Source: Actinophytocola sp035634895 (GTDB taxonomy: Bacteria > Actinomycetota > Actinomycetes > Mycobacteriales > Pseudonocardiaceae). Taken from it: a stretch of 64,000 nt of DNA. Each line of letters starts with the position of its first letter. Position 1 is the stretch's first letter. The notes under the pieces are model-generated. The model did not search any database. It worked only from the letters and a program-made list of their open reading frames with translations, and had not been told where the DNA came from. The translations under genes were made by a program, and so were the position numbers. Shown here piece after piece: positions 50,933 to 59,289 of the stretch. The stretch is from assembly GCF_035634895.1 (NCBI RefSeq), contig NZ_DASQCC010000035.1, forward strand, positions 1 to 64,000, in the 5' to 3' direction.

Positions 50933-51595
50933 ATGCCTTCGATCGCACCCGACCAAGCCACCACCGGGAGCCGCAAGATCGCCGGTTCGGCCGCACGCGG
51001 GCTGGTCGGCATGCTGTTCTTCGACGTAGGCCTGCCGGTGCTCGCCTACTTCGCCGCCGAGCTGCTCGGAGCCAGTACGTACGCCGCTCTGCTCACCGGG
51101 ACCGTCGTCGCCGGACTGCGGATGCTGTGGGTGGCGGTGCGGCAACGCCGGCTGGACCCGGTCGCGCTGTTCCTGCTCGCGATGTTCGGTGCGGGGCTCG
51201 CGCTGACCTTCCTCACCGGCGACGCCCGGTTCGTCCTCGCCAAGGACTCGGCGATGGCCTGTGCCGCGGGCCTGGTCCTGGTCGTCAGCTGCCTGGTCAA
51301 ACGCCCGATCGCCTTCTACGCGGCTCAGCGCCTCGCCCGTTCCGCCGGATCAGGGCGGCACGAGGAGTTCCAGGCCGGTGCCGGGACCGAGGCCATGCGT
51401 GCCCGCTGGGTCCGTGTCTCCCTGGTCTGGGGATTCTCCCTGCTGGCCGAGGCCGGACTGCGCATCACGGCCATCTACCTGCTGCCGATCGGCGTCGCGG
51501 CCAACGTCTCGCAGGCGCTCATGGTCGCCATGTACGCCGGACTGCTCCTGTGGACGGTCGTCACGGCCAAGAAGTCCTCCGCCGCCGCTCGATGA
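50933..51595 (+). CDS. VC0807-like membrane protein
   Basis: Protein of 220 residues with about five to six membrane segments, among them GLVGMLFFDVGLPVLAYFAA, LFLLAMFGAGLALTFLTG and ITAIYLLPIGVAANVSQALM. It resembles the VC0807 family of small membrane proteins of unknown function. KDSAMACAAGLVLVVSCLVK and a cytosolic RHEEFQAGAGTEAMRARW loop are the most conserved-looking parts. ATG at 50933 is 15 bases after CGGGGAG. It starts a four-gene operon in which each gene overlaps the next by four bases, so it probably acts with the P450 system, perhaps as a transporter or anchor. Function unknown. Confidence 0.65.
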   Translation: MPSIAPDQATTGSRKIAGSAARGLVGMLFFDVGLPVLAYFAAELLGASTYAALLTGTVVAGLRMLWVAVRQRRLDPVALFLLAMFGAGLALTFLTGDARFVLAKDSAMACAAGLVLVVSCLVKRPIAFYAAQRLARSAGSGRHEEFQAGAGTEAMRARWVRVSLVWGFSLLAEAGLRITAIYLLPIGVAANVSQALMVAMYAGLLLWTVVTAKKSSAAAR

Positions 51596-51807
51596 AGGCC
51601 CGGAAGACCATGCGAGTGTTAGTCGATCTGAACCGCTGCCAGAGCTACGGCCAGTGCGTGTTCGCCGCGCCGGAGGTGTTCCGGTTCCGCGGCGCGGAAT
51701 CCCTGGAGTACGACCACGTGCCGGACGAGAAGCTCGACCGGCAGGTGCGGCGGGCCACGCTGGCCTGCCCGGTGCAGGCGATCACGCTCGGCGAGCAGAC
51801 GTCATGA
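51592..51807 (+). CDS. Ferredoxin, [3Fe-4S] type
   Basis: Electron-transfer protein of 71 residues. Three Cys are placed as in P450 ferredoxins: CQSYGQC (about 16-22) and the later LACPVQAI. The missing fourth Cys (Tyr instead) indicates a 3Fe-4S cluster. ATG at 51592 overlaps the preceding stop (ATGA); a second ATG at 51610 is possible. It passes electrons from the following reductase to the P450. Confidence 0.9.
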   Translation: MKARKTMRVLVDLNRCQSYGQCVFAAPEVFRFRGAESLEYDHVPDEKLDRQVRRATLACPVQAITLGEQTS

Positions 51808-53063
51808 GGTCCGGACGGATCATCGTCGCCGGCGCGTCGCTCGCCGGGCTGGCCGCGGCGGAGTCGTTGCGGGCCAACGGCTTCACCGGGGAACTCGTGC
51901 TGGTCGGCGCCGAGCCGCACGAGCCCTACGACCGGCCGCCGCTGTCCAAGACCGTGCTGTCCGGCTGGCTCGGCACCGACCGGCTGCTGCTGCCGACGAC
52001 GCGGAACCTGAACGCCCGCCGGCTACTCGGCGTCGCCGCGACCGGGCTCGACCTCGCCGCCCGCGAGGTGCGCCTGGCCGACGGCCGCGTCCTCGGCTTC
52101 GACGGACTGGTCGTCGCGACCGGCGCGCGGGCACGGCCGTGGCCGGTCGCCCAGGAGGCCGCGCTGCGCGGTGTCCACCTGTTGCGCGACCGTGACGACG
52201 CCGACCGGCTGCGCGCCGATCTCGCCGAGGGGCCGCGACGCGTACTCGTCGTCGGCGGCGGGTTCACCGGTTCCGAGGTGGCGTCGAGCTGCCACGACCT
52301 CGGGCTCCCGGTCACCGTCGCCCACCGAGGGGCGGCACCGATGGCGAGCGCGCTCGGTGACCTCGTAGGCGGGGTGATCGCCGCGCGGCAGCGAGCACAC
52401 GGGATCGATCTGCGGGTCCACACGACCGTCACCGCGCTCGAAGGCGAGAGCAGACTGCGGCGGGCACGACTGTCCGATGGTGACGAGCTCGACGTGGACG
52501 TCGCCGTCGTGGCCCTGGGTTCGCTCCCCAACACCGGATGGCTGGCCGGCAGCGGTCTCGCCGCCGACGCGGGCGGGGCCGACTGTGACCCGGCGGGCCG
52601 CGCCCTGGACCGCACCGGCGCGATCGTGCCGGACGTGTACATCGCGGGGGACGTGGCCCGCTGGCGGCATCCGCACTTCGACGCGGCACCACAGACGTTC
52701 GAGCACTGGGGAAACGCCGTGGCGCAGGCGGAAGTGGCCGGGTACAACCTCGTCCACGCACCCGCGAACCCGCGACGGACGACGGCGTTGCCCGCGTTCT
52801 GGTCCGACCAGTTCGGGCTGAACATCAAGTCCATCGGCCTCCCGCACCTCGCCGACGAGGTGGCCCTCACCCAGGGCTCGTTCGACCGCGGCCCGTTCGT
52901 GGCCGCCCACGGGCGCAACGGGATCACCGTCGGCGCGGTCGCGGTCAACTCGCCGCGCGTCCTCGACGGCTACGCCGCCCTGGTCACCGAGCGCGCCCCG
53001 TTCCCACCCACCATCAACGCCACAGACTCCCCGGACCTAGTCGTCCACAAAGGACCGTCATGA
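51804..53063 (+). CDS. Ferredoxin reductase (FAD/NAD(P)H)
   Basis: Flavoprotein of 419 residues. The FAD motif is IIVAGASLAGLAAAESLRAN (about 6-25), with PYDRPPLSKTVLSG next. The NAD motif is VLVVGGGFTGSEVASSCHDL. A second FAD motif contains DVYIAGDVARWRHP. This is the putidaredoxin reductase type with a C-terminal dimer domain. The ATG overlaps the ferredoxin stop by 4 bases and its own stop overlaps the P450 start by 4 bases. It completes a class I P450 electron chain. Confidence 0.94.
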   Translation: MRSGRIIVAGASLAGLAAAESLRANGFTGELVLVGAEPHEPYDRPPLSKTVLSGWLGTDRLLLPTTRNLNARRLLGVAATGLDLAAREVRLADGRVLGFDGLVVATGARARPWPVAQEAALRGVHLLRDRDDADRLRADLAEGPRRVLVVGGGFTGSEVASSCHDLGLPVTVAHRGAAPMASALGDLVGGVIAARQRAHGIDLRVHTTVTALEGESRLRRARLSDGDELDVDVAVVALGSLPNTGWLAGSGLAADAGGADCDPAGRALDRTGAIVPDVYIAGDVARWRHPHFDAAPQTFEHWGNAVAQAEVAGYNLVHAPANPRRTTALPAFWSDQFGLNIKSIGLPHLADEVALTQGSFDRGPFVAAHGRNGITVGAVAVNSPRVLDGYAALVTERAPFPPTINATDSPDLVVHKGPS

Positions 53064-54286
53064 CCTACCCCGCCGCCGTCCCGTACCGCCGACTGCTCGA
53101 CCACGCGAACAGGCACAACCCCTACCCGTACTTCGCCGAACTGGCCGGGAAACCGATCCAGCGACTCGACGAGCACACCTGGATCGTCACCGGCCACGCC
53201 GAGATTTCGGTGCTGCTACGCGATCCCCGCCTGTCCGCACAGGACGAGGTCGATCCGCGGGCCTCGACCGGGTCGGACGGGAAGCCGGTCCGCGGCCCGT
53301 TCCTCATGCAGGACCCGCCGCACCACGACACCCTGCGCGAGCAGACGATGCACCAGTTCGTGCCGCGCATCCTCGGCATGCGCCCACACATCGAGACGAC
53401 GGTCGCGCGCCTGCTCGACCGGTATGTCGGGCCCGGCGAAATGGACGTCGTCGAGGCGCTCGCCTACCCCCTGCCGGTCGCCGTCATCTGCGAGCTCCTC
53501 GGCGTCCCGGCGGAGGAAGAACCGGTGTTCCACTCGTTCGCGGCCCGGCTGACCCGCGCACTCGACCCGGTCGAAACGCTCACCGAACAGGAAGTCGCCG
53601 ACCTGGTGGAGACCAGAGCGGAGTGGCGCAAGTACCTGCTGCCGATGATCAGTCGCCGCCAGACCGGCCCAGGCACGGACCTGATCTCCGGACTGCTCAC
53701 CGAGGGCGGGATGAACACCGTCGAACTAACCATCACCCTCGGCCTGCTACTCATCGCCGGACACGAGACCACGGTCAACCTCATCGCGAACGGCACCCTC
53801 GCACTGCTGCGCAACCCCGAGGTCCTCGACCGACTGCGCGCCGACCCGGATCTGGTCCCCTCCGTCGTCGAGGAAGTGCTACGCCACGACCCGCCGGTGC
53901 AACAGACCAACCGCCGGACCACAGCGGATGTACGGGTCGCGGACCGGATCGTACCGGCCGGCGACAAGGTGGTCCTGCTACTCCCGGCAGGCAACCGCGA
54001 CCCGCGGAGGTTCGCGGATCCGGACCAGTTCTGGCCGGAACGCCCGAACAACACCCACCTAGCCTTCGGCGGCGGCGTGCACTACTGCCTCGGGGCCGCA
54101 CTGGCGCGTATGGAAGGCCAGGCCGCCCTCGGCGCACTCGCCGCGAGGCTGGCCAACCCGCGCCTGATCGCCGACCCACCGCCATACCGACCGAACATGC
54201 TCCTACGCGGCCCGGCAGAACTCCGAATAGCCTTCGACGACGTGACGAAACCCGACACGTGGCGACTGCCACAAGTAGCTGGATGA
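53060..54286 (+). CDS. Cytochrome P450
   Basis: Soluble haem-thiolate monooxygenase of 408 residues. The I-helix is LLLIAGHETTVN, with the Gly-His-Glu-Thr-Thr oxygen-activation motif (near residue 235). The ExxR pair is in VEEVLRHDPPVQQ, and the haem loop FGGGVHYCLGAALARME contains the axial Cys. These place it with actinobacterial CYP105/107-like secondary-metabolism P450s. The operon supplies its own ferredoxin and reductase, so it is likely to act on one defined substrate. No biosynthetic genes for a scaffold are in the window; the target could be exogenous. Confidence 0.94.
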   Translation: MTYPAAVPYRRLLDHANRHNPYPYFAELAGKPIQRLDEHTWIVTGHAEISVLLRDPRLSAQDEVDPRASTGSDGKPVRGPFLMQDPPHHDTLREQTMHQFVPRILGMRPHIETTVARLLDRYVGPGEMDVVEALAYPLPVAVICELLGVPAEEEPVFHSFAARLTRALDPVETLTEQEVADLVETRAEWRKYLLPMISRRQTGPGTDLISGLLTEGGMNTVELTITLGLLLIAGHETTVNLIANGTLALLRNPEVLDRLRADPDLVPSVVEEVLRHDPPVQQTNRRTTADVRVADRIVPAGDKVVLLLPAGNRDPRRFADPDQFWPERPNNTHLAFGGGVHYCLGAALARMEGQAALGALAARLANPRLIADPPPYRPNMLLRGPAELRIAFDDVTKPDTWRLPQVAG

Positions 54287-54590
54287 CCGGACCCACACAG
54301 ACTTCGACCTGACGGCCGCATCAACCCAAAAGTTCGGCCCTTGTCGCAGAATCGCAGGCCACCACACAACCCGACCACGGCCGGGTCGGCAACCGACCGC
54401 ACCGTGAAGTTGTGGGGGGTTCGCCCCCCACAACGAACAAAGACACCGGGAAAGCTGCGCATGCACCGAACATGCCGAGTGTGGACCTTACGGGCGCTTA
54501 CTCGAACAAAGGTGACCACAGACGGGGGTCCGGGGGCGAAGCCCGCCGGGCGGGGTCTGGGGGTTGCACCCCCAGAAAACACGGCGAAAC
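54287..54590. terminator. Two strong hairpins after the P450 operon
   Basis: GTTGTGGGGGG and CCCCCCACAAC (54409-54434) form an 11-bp perfect stem with a TTCG loop. TCTGGGGG and CCCCCAGA (54556-54576) form an 8-bp stem followed by AAAAC. They can act on either strand. GGGGGTCCGGGGGCGAAGCC-like repeats lie between. No gene is seen. Confidence 0.8.
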
Positions 54591-54623
54591 AGAAAAGGCC
54601 CGCGCTCTCCGCGAGCACGAGCC
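54591..54623 (-). terminator. Terminator of tRNA-Ala
   Basis: Downstream of the tRNA on the minus strand, GGCTCGTGCTC pairs with GAGCGCGGGCC (three G-U pairs allowed) around a GCGGA loop, followed by TTTTCT. It starts 10 bases after the tRNA end. Confidence 0.85.
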
Positions 54624-54632
54624 TGCCATCTG

Positions 54633-54705
54633 TGGAGCTGCGGGGAATCGAACCCCGGACCTTCTCGATGCGAACGAGACGCGCTACCAACTGCGCTACA
54701 GCCCC
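54633..54705 (-). tRNA. tRNA-Ala (anticodon CGC)
   Basis: The acceptor stem GGGGCTG/CAGCTCC includes the G3-U70 pair that identifies alanine tRNA. The anticodon stem TCTCG/CGAGA has loop TTCGCAT, giving CGC for GCG codons. The T-loop is GTTCGATTCCC. Discriminator A; CCA not encoded. It marks the point where the conserved glpR block resumes. Confidence 0.96.
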
Positions 54706-54737
54706 TGGTCTACGTGCGGGCGAAGCCTATCAGACCC

Positions 54738-55595
54738 CTACTCACCGACCGCACGCCGGTAGGGCAGGTTGCCCGGGTCCTCGAGGTTCTCGAAGGCCGG
54801 GTCCTCGTCGTCGACGTCCACGACCACGGCGCTGCCCCGGTAGACGGGCGGCACGGGCGGGGCGTCGACGACACGCTCACGGCGCGCGGGCTCGTCGTGC
54901 TGGTAGATCTCCTCGACGTACTCCTCGACCGTCCGGGGCTCGTGGGCCGGCTCCTCGACGTACTGGGCGGCGCGCGCGTAGGCCTCGGCCTGGGCGGCCG
55001 CCTGCGCGGCCTGTGCCCGCCGGACCCGCTGCATCCTGAACAGCCGCCGCTCGCGGATCTCGTCCTCGATCCGGACCTGGCGGCGCAGGTAACCGAGGTA
55101 CGACACGAGCACGAGGTCGATGAAGCCGTGTGCCCACCACAGCTGAGCGAACACCACGCCGGCGCAGACCCCGGTGATGATCGCGCCGACGATCATGGCG
55201 AGGACGACCCGCTGCCGGAACGCGTACTTGGCGCGGGCGATGACGGCGGCGGCCTCGGGGTCGAACCCGCCCCGGCCAGGGCGGTACCGGCGTGGGTAAC
55301 CGTCGTCGTAGTAGCTCATGTCGTCGTGGTCCGCGTCGTCATCCGCCACAGCCTCCGAGGCGTCCGTGACCTCCGCCACCAAATCCTGTGCTGAATCCTC
55401 CCGGATCTCATCGTCCTGCGCCACGGCGGCCTCCTCCGTGTCGAGTTCGGCCTCACTGGTTCCACTCCGCACCACGCGCGCCGCCAGCTCGGAGTCGCCG
55501 GTCTTCGCCACTTCCTGGCGCTTGCGCACGATCATGGGCACGAGGACGACGAGCCATGCCACCACGAGCGCGACCACAACGAGTGAGCTCGGCAT
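54738..55595 (-). CDS. glpR: GlpR/SepX-type divisome membrane protein
   Basis: Protein of 285 residues. One N-terminal membrane helix (SLVVVALVVAWLVVLVPMIV) precedes a cytosolic acidic region and a second hydrophobic pair (VVLAMIVGAIITGVCAGVV; HGFIDLVLVSYLGYLRR). A helical, Ala/Gln-rich segment and an acidic tail close it. Its place beside rimJ, glp and galU matches GlpR of corynebacteria and SepX of Streptomyces, membrane partners of the gephyrin-like Glp at the division site. ATG at 55595 has GGGGAGGTG upstream. Function is inferred from gene order and topology. Confidence 0.78.
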   Translation of the reverse strand: MPSSLVVVALVVAWLVVLVPMIVRKRQEVAKTGDSELAARVVRSGTSEAELDTEEAAVAQDDEIREDSAQDLVAEVTDASEAVADDDADHDDMSYYDDGYPRRYRPGRGGFDPEAAAVIARAKYAFRQRVVLAMIVGAIITGVCAGVVFAQLWWAHGFIDLVLVSYLGYLRRQVRIEDEIRERRLFRMQRVRRAQAAQAAAQAEAYARAAQYVEEPAHEPRTVEEYVEEIYQHDEPARRERVVDAPPVPPVYRGSAVVVDVDDEDPAFENLEDPGNLPYRRAVGE

Positions 55596-55712
55596 GACAC
55601 CTCCCCTGCGCACCACGAACACACCAAGACGACTCGGTCGCCACGTTAGTCACAACAGTCACAGGTGTGTCGGAGGCGCGCCGAACACAGAAGTGAACGA
55701 GAACGGGCGCGA

Positions 55713-56378
55713 TCACACGTGCGAGGCGCGTCCCTCGGCCACGAGCCGGCCCACGAGTCCACTCGGAATGTCCTCTGTGGTCAGTGCGAAACAAAGATGG
55801 TCGCGCCACATCCCCGCCACGTCGAGGTACCGGCGAAACAGGCCTTCCTCACGGAAACCGAGCTTCGTCAGCACCCGGATGCTCGGCGTGTTCTCCGGCC
55901 GCACGGTCGCCTCGAGCCGGTGCAGACCGGCGTAGAAGAAGCAGTGGTCGACGACCAGTGCCGCCGCGGCCGTCGCGACGCCGCCACCGACCGCATGCGT
56001 GCCGACCCAGTACCCGATCCACGCCGAGCACAGCGAGCCACGAACCACGTTGCCGACGGTCACCTGACCGGCAAGCTGCCCGTCGACGGTGATCACGAAC
56101 GGTAACGACATTCCACGCCGCGCGAGTGCCCGCAGTGTCGACCACTGCCCGGGCCACGCGAGTGCGGCGTTGTTGGTCTCCCAGTCTCCCGGCGTGGTGG
56201 GCTCCCAGGTCTCCAGGTGCCGCCGGTCGCGGCGGCGGACCCGGCTCCACGCGCTCGCGTCGGACAGCCTGGGCTTGCGTACCTCGAGCAGCCCGGCGGC
56301 GACCTGCAGTGGTCCCAGCCGGGCCGGCCACCCCGGATGACGCCCCATCGGGCCCTGGCTGTGGCTCAACTCAGCCAC
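55713..56378 (-). CDS. RimJ/RimL-type GNAT acetyltransferase
   Basis: Acetyltransferase of up to 221 residues. LEVRKPRLSDASAWSRVRRR and WIGYWVGTHAVGGGVATAAA hold the acetyl-CoA fold, and RLEATVRPENTPSIRVLTKL and GFREEGLFRRYL are the RimJ-type ending. The GTG start overlaps the glp stop by 8 bases; ATG at 56348 is an alternative. RimJ acetylates ribosomal protein S5 in E. coli; the actinobacterial copy beside glp has no proven target. It is co-transcribed with glp. Confidence 0.86.
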   Translation of the reverse strand: MAELSHSQGPMGRHPGWPARLGPLQVAAGLLEVRKPRLSDASAWSRVRRRDRRHLETWEPTTPGDWETNNAALAWPGQWSTLRALARRGMSLPFVITVDGQLAGQVTVGNVVRGSLCSAWIGYWVGTHAVGGGVATAAAALVVDHCFFYAGLHRLEATVRPENTPSIRVLTKLGFREEGLFRRYLDVAGMWRDHLCFALTTEDIPSGLVGRLVAEGRASHV

Positions 56379-57594
56379 GCTGGGCCAGGAAGCTGACCTG
56401 GACCTCTTCCCCGAGGACGACTTCGGTGGTCTCGTCGTCCACCAGGATCAGGCAGTTCGCCTCGGCGAGCGAGGCGAGCAGGTGCGAGCCGGACTGGCCG
56501 AGCGGCTGGGCCAGGTACTCGCCGTTGCTCTCGTCGCGCAGCAGCTGCGCGCGCAGGAAACCTCTACGTCCCTTGACCGACACGACGGGCGACAGTAGCC
56601 GGGCGGTGATCTGGCGCCGGTGGGGGTTCCGCTTTCCTTGCGCGGCACGGATCAGCGGCCGCACCATCACCTCGAACACGACCAGCGCGCTCATCGGGTT
56701 GCTCGGCAGGAAGAAGGTCGGCACGGCGTCGGGCCCCAGCCGGCCGAAACCCTGCACGGACCCTGGATGCATGGCGACCCGGGTCATGTCGATGTCGCCG
56801 AGCTCGGACAGCGCGGCCCGGATCTCCTTCGCTGCCTCGCCGCCGACGCCGCCCGCGATGACCACGATCTCGCTCAGCAGCAGCCGGCCCTCGATGGTCT
56901 CCCGCAGCCGCCGTGAGTCACTCGCCACGATCCCGACGCGGGTGACCTCGGCGCCCGCGTCACGGGCGGCCGCCGCGAGCGAGTACGAGTTGACGTCGTA
57001 GACCTGGCCCTGCCCGGGAGTCCGGTCGTTGTCCACCAGTTCGTCGCCGAGCGAGATGATCGAGACCCGCGGCCGCGGGTACACGAGCACCTTGGACCGG
57101 CCGACGGCGGCGAGCAGGCCGACCTGCGCCGAGCCGATGGCCGAGCCGCGGCGCACCGCGACGTCACCGGTCTGGACGTCCTCACCGGTGCGCCGCACGA
57201 ACGCGGCCGACGGCACCGGCTGGTTGACGGTCACCCGTGCGTGGTGGCCGTCGGTGTAGCCGAGCGGCACCACCGCGTCCGCGAGCGTCGGCAGCGGCGC
57301 GCCGGTGTCCACCCGCACCGCCTGCCCGGGCTGGAGCCGTCTCGGCTGCCTGGAACCGGCCGGGATCTCCCCGACCACCGGCAGGAGGACGGGCTCGGTG
57401 CCGGCCGCCTGGACGTCCACGCTGCGTACCGCGTAGCCGTCGACGGCGGCCTGGTCGAAGCCGGGCAGCGCGCGTTCCGCGACGACCTCCTCGGCGCACA
57501 GCAGCCCCTGCGCCTCGGAGATGGCCACCCGGACCGGCGCAGGCCGAACTGCAGCGGCAAGCGCCCGGCCGAGCTGCTCGTCGACTGACCTCAT
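56371..57594 (-). CDS. glp: Gephyrin-like Glp (MoeA-fold divisome protein)
   Basis: MoeA-type protein of 407 residues. LPGFDQAAVDGYAVRS retains the MoeA active-site motif, and SIISLGDELVD the Rossmann part. However, the MoeA catalytic loop GGVSVGD-Y-D is replaced by GGVGGEAAKEIR, so molybdenum insertion is doubtful. FFLPSNPMSALVVFEVMVRP and the C-terminal beta domain are kept. In corynebacteria such a paralogue, Glp, binds the C-terminus of FtsZ and the membrane receptor GlpR, which is encoded two genes downstream here. A true MoeA is probably elsewhere in the genome. A GTG at 57594 is assumed. Confidence 0.8.
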   Translation of the reverse strand: MRSVDEQLGRALAAAVRPAPVRVAISEAQGLLCAEEVVAERALPGFDQAAVDGYAVRSVDVQAAGTEPVLLPVVGEIPAGSRQPRRLQPGQAVRVDTGAPLPTLADAVVPLGYTDGHHARVTVNQPVPSAAFVRRTGEDVQTGDVAVRRGSAIGSAQVGLLAAVGRSKVLVYPRPRVSIISLGDELVDNDRTPGQGQVYDVNSYSLAAAARDAGAEVTRVGIVASDSRRLRETIEGRLLLSEIVVIAGGVGGEAAKEIRAALSELGDIDMTRVAMHPGSVQGFGRLGPDAVPTFFLPSNPMSALVVFEVMVRPLIRAAQGKRNPHRRQITARLLSPVVSVKGRRGFLRAQLLRDESNGEYLAQPLGQSGSHLLASLAEANCLILVDDETTEVVLGEEVQVSFLAQRG

Positions 57595-57629
57595 CGCGGT
57601 GACCTCACCGTACTGTGCTCAACGGGTCG

Positions 57630-58556
57630 CTATTCCCCGATTCTCCCGCGCAACCACGTACGCAGTTCTGGCCCATATTCGGGGTCTTCGAGCGCAAAGT
57701 CCACGGCGGCGCGCAGGAAGCCCCCAGGATTGCCCAGGTCGTGACGTCCGCCGCGGTGAACCACCACGTGTACGGGGTGTCCCTCGGAGATCAGCAGCGC
57801 GATCGCGTCGGTCACCTGGATCTCGCCCCCACGCCCCGGCTCGGTGCGCCTGATCGCGTCGAAGATCGCCCGGTCGAGCAGGTAACGGCCGGCCGCGGCG
57901 TAGGTCGACGGCGCCTCTTCGGGTGACGGCTTCTCCACCATGCCGTTCACCTTCTTGACGTCCGCGTCGTCGGTGTCCTCGACGTCGAACACCCCGTACG
58001 GCGAGATCTCGTCCAGGGGGATGTCGAAGGCGCACAGGACGGTGCCGCCGTAGCGGGCGCGGGTGTCGATCATGCGGCGGAGCACGCCGCGCGGGAGGAC
58101 GAGGTCGTCGGGCAGCAGGACGGCCACCGCCTGCTCGTCGTCGTCCAGGTTGGGTTCGGCGCAGCCGATGGCGTGCCCGAGGCCGAGCGCCTTCTCCTGG
58201 ATGGCGGTCTCGACCTTCGCGAGCAGGTTCGGGGCGCGGCGGATCTTCTCGACGAGCTTGTCCTTGCCGCGGCTCCTCAACTCCGCCTCGAGTTCGGGTT
58301 GAGCGCGGAAGTACTGTGCGACGGCGTCCTTGCCCGGTGAGGTGACGATGACGAGCCGGTCGAGACCGGCCTCGGCGGCCTCGGTCGCGACGTGCTCGAT
58401 GCCTGGTGTGTCGACCACCGGGAGCAGCTCTTTCGGCACCGACTTGGTCGCCGGGAGGAATCTCGTACCCAGTCCGGCGGCCGGCACGATGGCGGTTCGG
58501 ATGCCGGCTCGCCGGGCAGAGTCGTGGCCGGAAGTGACTGCGGTGGATTGCGCCAT
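57630..58556 (-). CDS. galU: UTP-glucose-1-phosphate uridylyltransferase
   Basis: Makes UDP-glucose for glycans, trehalose and glycolipids. The protein has 308 residues. The nucleotide motif is IVPAAGLGTRFLPATKSVPK (about 24-43), followed by KELLPVVDTPGIEHV. LVLPRGVLRRMIDT and EKPSPEEAPS hold metal and sugar contacts. ATG at 58556 is chosen; ATG at 58577 adds 7 residues. It is divergent from the FTHF cyclo-ligase gene with a 24-base gap, a pairing kept widely in actinobacteria. Confidence 0.96.
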   Translation of the reverse strand: MAQSTAVTSGHDSARRAGIRTAIVPAAGLGTRFLPATKSVPKELLPVVDTPGIEHVATEAAEAGLDRLVIVTSPGKDAVAQYFRAQPELEAELRSRGKDKLVEKIRRAPNLLAKVETAIQEKALGLGHAIGCAEPNLDDDEQAVAVLLPDDLVLPRGVLRRMIDTRARYGGTVLCAFDIPLDEISPYGVFDVEDTDDADVKKVNGMVEKPSPEEAPSTYAAAGRYLLDRAIFDAIRRTEPGRGGEIQVTDAIALLISEGHPVHVVVHRGGRHDLGNPGGFLRAAVDFALEDPEYGPELRTWLRGRIGE

Positions 58557-58580
58557 GGACAGCGACTCTAACCTCATGAC

Positions 58581-59189
58581 GTGGCCAGGCCGGGGAGTGA
58601 TCCGAACCAGCAAGCCGCACACACCAAGTGGCGGTGGCGCAAGGAGCTGCTCGCCGAACGCCGTCGGGTGCCCGCGGCGGTGCGGTTCGCCGAGGCGATG
58701 TCCCTGTCGACCCATCTGACCAGCGGCAGAATCGTGCGGCCCGGGCAGACCGTGTGCGCGTACGTGCCGATCGGGTCGGAGCCGGGGTCGGCGCAGATGC
58801 TCGAGGACCTGAACGACTTCGGCGCGCGCGTGCTGCTGCCGGTCGTCACCGGCGACGGGCCGCTCGACTGGGGGTGGTATGCGGGCAAGGAGGCACTGCG
58901 GCCCGGCCCGCACGGGTTGCGGGAGCCGATCGGGGAGCTGTTGGGGTCCTTCGCGTTGCGGATCGCCGACCTCGTGCTCGTGCCGGCGCTCGCGGTGGAC
59001 AAGAACGGCGTTCGACTCGGACGTGGCGCTGGTCACTATGATCGGTCGCTGGCGGACACGTCGACCGGAACGCATCTGGTGGCCGTCGTCCGTGACCAGG
59101 AGATTTTCGAGCAGCTGCCGTCCGAGCCGCACGACATCCGGATGACGGCGGTCCTCACACCGAACCGGGGGCTACTGCGGTTCGTGTGA
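58581..59189 (+). CDS. 5-formyltetrahydrofolate cyclo-ligase
   Basis: Converts 5-formyl-THF to 5,10-methenyl-THF with ATP. The protein has 202 residues. KWRWRKELLAERRRVP (about 16-31) begins the ATP-binding part, and DLVLVPALAVDKNGVRLGRG with GAGHYDRSLA is the family's C-terminal signature. The GTG start has a TAACCT-like -10 about 8 bases before it and no ribosome site, suggesting a leaderless mRNA. It is followed by ruc with a CIRCE element between, so the two are separately controlled. Confidence 0.93.
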   Translation: MARPGSDPNQQAAHTKWRWRKELLAERRRVPAAVRFAEAMSLSTHLTSGRIVRPGQTVCAYVPIGSEPGSAQMLEDLNDFGARVLLPVVTGDGPLDWGWYAGKEALRPGPHGLREPIGELLGSFALRIADLVLVPALAVDKNGVRLGRGAGHYDRSLADTSTGTHLVAVVRDQEIFEQLPSEPHDIRMTAVLTPNRGLLRFV

Positions 59190-59239
59190 GACGCGATCCG
59201 CCATTTGCGCTCCGGACCCGCTCTGGCGCATTATTGCGG

Positions 59240-59266
59240 TTAGCACTCCATCGTCACGAGTGCCAG
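59240..59266 (+). promoter_or_regulatory. CIRCE element (HrcA operator)
   Basis: TTAGCACTC, a nine-base spacer and GAGTGCCAG closely match the CIRCE consensus TTAGCACTC-N9-GAGTGCTAA, with two or three changes in the second arm. It ends 23 bases before the zinc-ribbon gene, implying heat-shock control by HrcA. Confidence 0.92.
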
Positions 59267-59289
59267 CGATTGGGGAGAGGGAGCCACCG

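Noticed and set aside
50743..51591. Frame upstream of the ferredoxin as a long N-terminal extension
   Set aside because: It is the out-of-frame shadow of the membrane-protein gene; ATG 51592 overlaps the stop in the operon's ATGA pattern.
54409..54590. Attachment site or integration scar beside tRNA-Ala
   Set aside because: The GC-rich stems are terminators; no duplicate of the tRNA 3' end was found by eye in the window.
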